A DNA stretch of 64,000 nt from JAWVFM01 sp963843315 (GTDB lineage Bacteria; Actinomycetota; Thermoleophilia; Solirubrobacterales; 70-9), in NCBI GenBank assembly GCA_963843315.1, contig CAWJJU010000004.1:124001-188000 (forward strand). Reading direction: 5' to 3'. The notes below the pieces were generated by a model, which saw only the letters and a list, made by a program, of their open reading frames with translations, was not told the DNA's origin and searched no databases. Numbering within the stretch: the first letter of the stretch is position 1; every line of letters begins with the position of its first letter. Below are positions 63,085 to 64,000 of this stretch, in pieces. Position numbers and translations under genes: made by a program.

Positions 63085-63513
63085 ATGGTCGTTTTCGGAG
63101 GTGGAAGCCCAAAGTCGATGCTGGTCTACGGACTCGTGAGCATCGCGATCCTGGCCTTCAGCTACTTCGTGATCATCAAGCCGATCACCGACAGCACCAA
63201 CGACACGGTGAATCACGCGCTGAACAACGTCAACCACCAGCTGAACCACTCGTTCGGCAACAACGGCGGCGGCGGCTCCGCGAGCGCCGGCGGCTCCTCG
63301 TCGGGCGACGCGTCGGCGCAGGACATCTACAACGCCTGCGTCAAGGCGGTGGGCACCGCCGGTCAGGCCGGTTGCGCCTCGGCCCGTAACGCCTTCACGC
63401 AGTGCGCCGATCAGGCCAAGTCGATCGGCGGCTCCGGCGAGACGACCGCGCTGAACGCGTGCCAGGACGCCGCGAACCAGACCCTGAGCGCGCTGAAGTC
63501 CGCCACCCCGTAG
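63085..63513 (+). CDS. Small membrane-anchored protein with a four-Cys C-terminus
   Basis: The 142-residue protein has one transmembrane segment at about 12-32 (MLVYGLVSIAILAFSYFVIIK). An Asn/Gly/Ser-rich linker follows, then a helical domain with four cysteines (NACVKAVG, AGCASARN, TQCADQA, NACQDAA). The cysteines probably form two disulfides outside the membrane. No family is recognised. AAGGAG lies about nine bases before ATG, and a strong hairpin follows the stop. Confidence 0.75.
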   Translation: MVVFGGGSPKSMLVYGLVSIAILAFSYFVIIKPITDSTNDTVNHALNNVNHQLNHSFGNNGGGGSASAGGSSSGDASAQDIYNACVKAVGTAGQAGCASARNAFTQCADQAKSIGGSGETTALNACQDAANQTLSALKSATP

Positions 63514-63537
63514 GGAACCGGACACTCCGCATGACAC

Positions 63538-63569
63538 CGAAGGCCGCGCCCGCAGGGGCGCGGCCTTCG
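63538..63569. terminator. Hairpin between convergent genes
   Basis: A perfect 14-bp GC-rich stem (63538-63551 with 63556-63569, loop GCAG) lies between the stops at 63513 and 63581. There is no T-run, so it may act in both directions as a stem-only terminator. Confidence 0.7.
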
Positions 63570-63580
63570 CGCGTTCGGGG

Positions 63581-64000
63581 CTACTCGAGATCCGCGGGGC
63601 GCACGAACGCGTCCAGGCTCGCGCCCTGCGGGCCGAGGTCGGCCCAGGCGCCGTCGAAACCGAGCGTCGCCATCGCGGCCGTCGGGAACTTCAGCCGCAG
63701 CTCCTCGAGCTCCGGGCCCTCGCGGGCGAGGAGCAGCGCCAGCCCCTCCATGCCGGGGTTGTGGCCGATGAGCATCACCGAGGCCGTCGCCTCGGGCACC
63801 TGCTGCAGGCGGGCGAGGAGATCGCCCACGCTCGCCTCGTAGATGGAGTCCTCCACCAGAGCGCGCGGGCGCGGCACGCCGAAGCCGGGCTCGACGGCCT
63901 CGAGCGTCTGGCGCGTCCTGGTCGCCGACGAGCAGAGAACGAGGTCGGGACGGATCTCCAGCGCCTCGAGATGTGCGGCGATGAGGGCTCCCGCGCGGCG
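63581..64000 (-). CDS. SixA-like histidine phosphatase, C-terminal part
   Basis: The visible 139 residues belong to a small histidine phosphatase. CSSATRTRQTLEAV is the usual second signature, and LIGHNPGMEGLALLL holds the second catalytic His. The N-terminal RHG motif lies beyond the right edge, so the gene is cut by the window. SixA removes phosphate from phosphohistidine in some proteins; other members act on small phosphates, so the substrate is open. Confidence 0.9.
   Translation of the reverse strand, partial: RRAGALIAAHLEALEIRPDLVLCSSATRTRQTLEAVEPGFGVPRPRALVEDSIYEASVGDLLARLQQVPEATASVMLIGHNPGMEGLALLLAREGPELEELRLKFPTAAMATLGFDGAWADLGPQGASLDAFVRPADLE

Overview
The window is very GC-rich, gene-dense DNA from a bacterial chromosome. 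The protein families point to a high-GC actinobacterium, most likely class Thermoleophilia (Solirubrobacterales-like). These include two zinc-ribbon/cyclase/AAA/TPR giants, AidB-type acyl-CoA dehydrogenase, eukaryote-type NADP isocitrate dehydrogenase, small Cys-cluster proteins and many GTG/TTG starts. The placement is inferred from family resemblance, not from a search. Many first-in-operon genes have a -10-like TAnnnT hexamer 6-8 bases before the start codon and no Shine-Dalgarno, which suggests widespread leaderless transcription. Genes inside operons overlap by ATGA, GTGA or TTGA.

Layout. 1-4161: 3' end of glycyl-tRNA synthetase, an AbiEi/DUF559 protein, a diiron oxidase fused to an SCP2 domain, and a TetR regulator. 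4249-4453: a tiny transcription unit (promoter, 25-codon ORF, terminator). 4465-8902: membrane protein, lon, hsp20 and an MBL hydrolase. 8988-12938: cyclase/AAA/TPR protein, cyclic-nucleotide-binding protein and a four-Cys protein. 13073-16568: fatty acid hydroxylase, wHTH/AT-hook protein, a large structured DNA/RNA element, mdh and icd. 16673-20781: secreted protein, then TetR-aidB-enoyl-CoA hydratase behind a 40-bp palindrome. 20791-25835: secreted beta-propeller, lipoprotein, M28 and M50 proteases. 25851-33333: two succinate dehydrogenase/fumarate reductase sets, one type B (sdhCAB) and one type E-like (flavoprotein, extended FeS protein, CCG protein). 33367-43965: flavin-reductase-like protein, antiporter, MBL hydrolase, large membrane protein, asd-lysC, GH3 protein and a CASTOR/POLLUX-type channel. 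44021-48153: SCP2-alpha/beta hydrolase and a complete RsbW-RsbV-RsbU partner-switch operon. 48192-58344: PIG-L deacetylase, second cyclase/AAA/TPR protein, a glycosyltransferase with three tandem alpha/beta hydrolases, methyltransferase and a Crp-type regulator. 58394-64000: M15-like secreted protein, DUF488, the dnaX-ybaB-recR operon, two small proteins and a SixA-like phosphatase cut by the window end.

Three things stand out. First, dnaX is split over three frames by two +1 shifts, both at the identical in-phase nonamer GAGGATGTC. The unshifted product would be a gamma-length clamp-loader subunit and the shifted one a tau-length subunit. Second, a near-identical 28-bp element with -35/-10 spacing stands in front of two short unrelated genes 58 kb apart (4249 and 62685). 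Third, several short palindromic or repeated elements sit in frame inside genes (lon, aidB, a membrane protein) or abut genes (14180-14336, 59036-59083). Against this, the 3' end of sdhA and all of sdhB (about 28432-29190) contain eight single-base insertions and no other damage, which looks like a local sequence-quality problem and must be kept in mind when judging dnaX.
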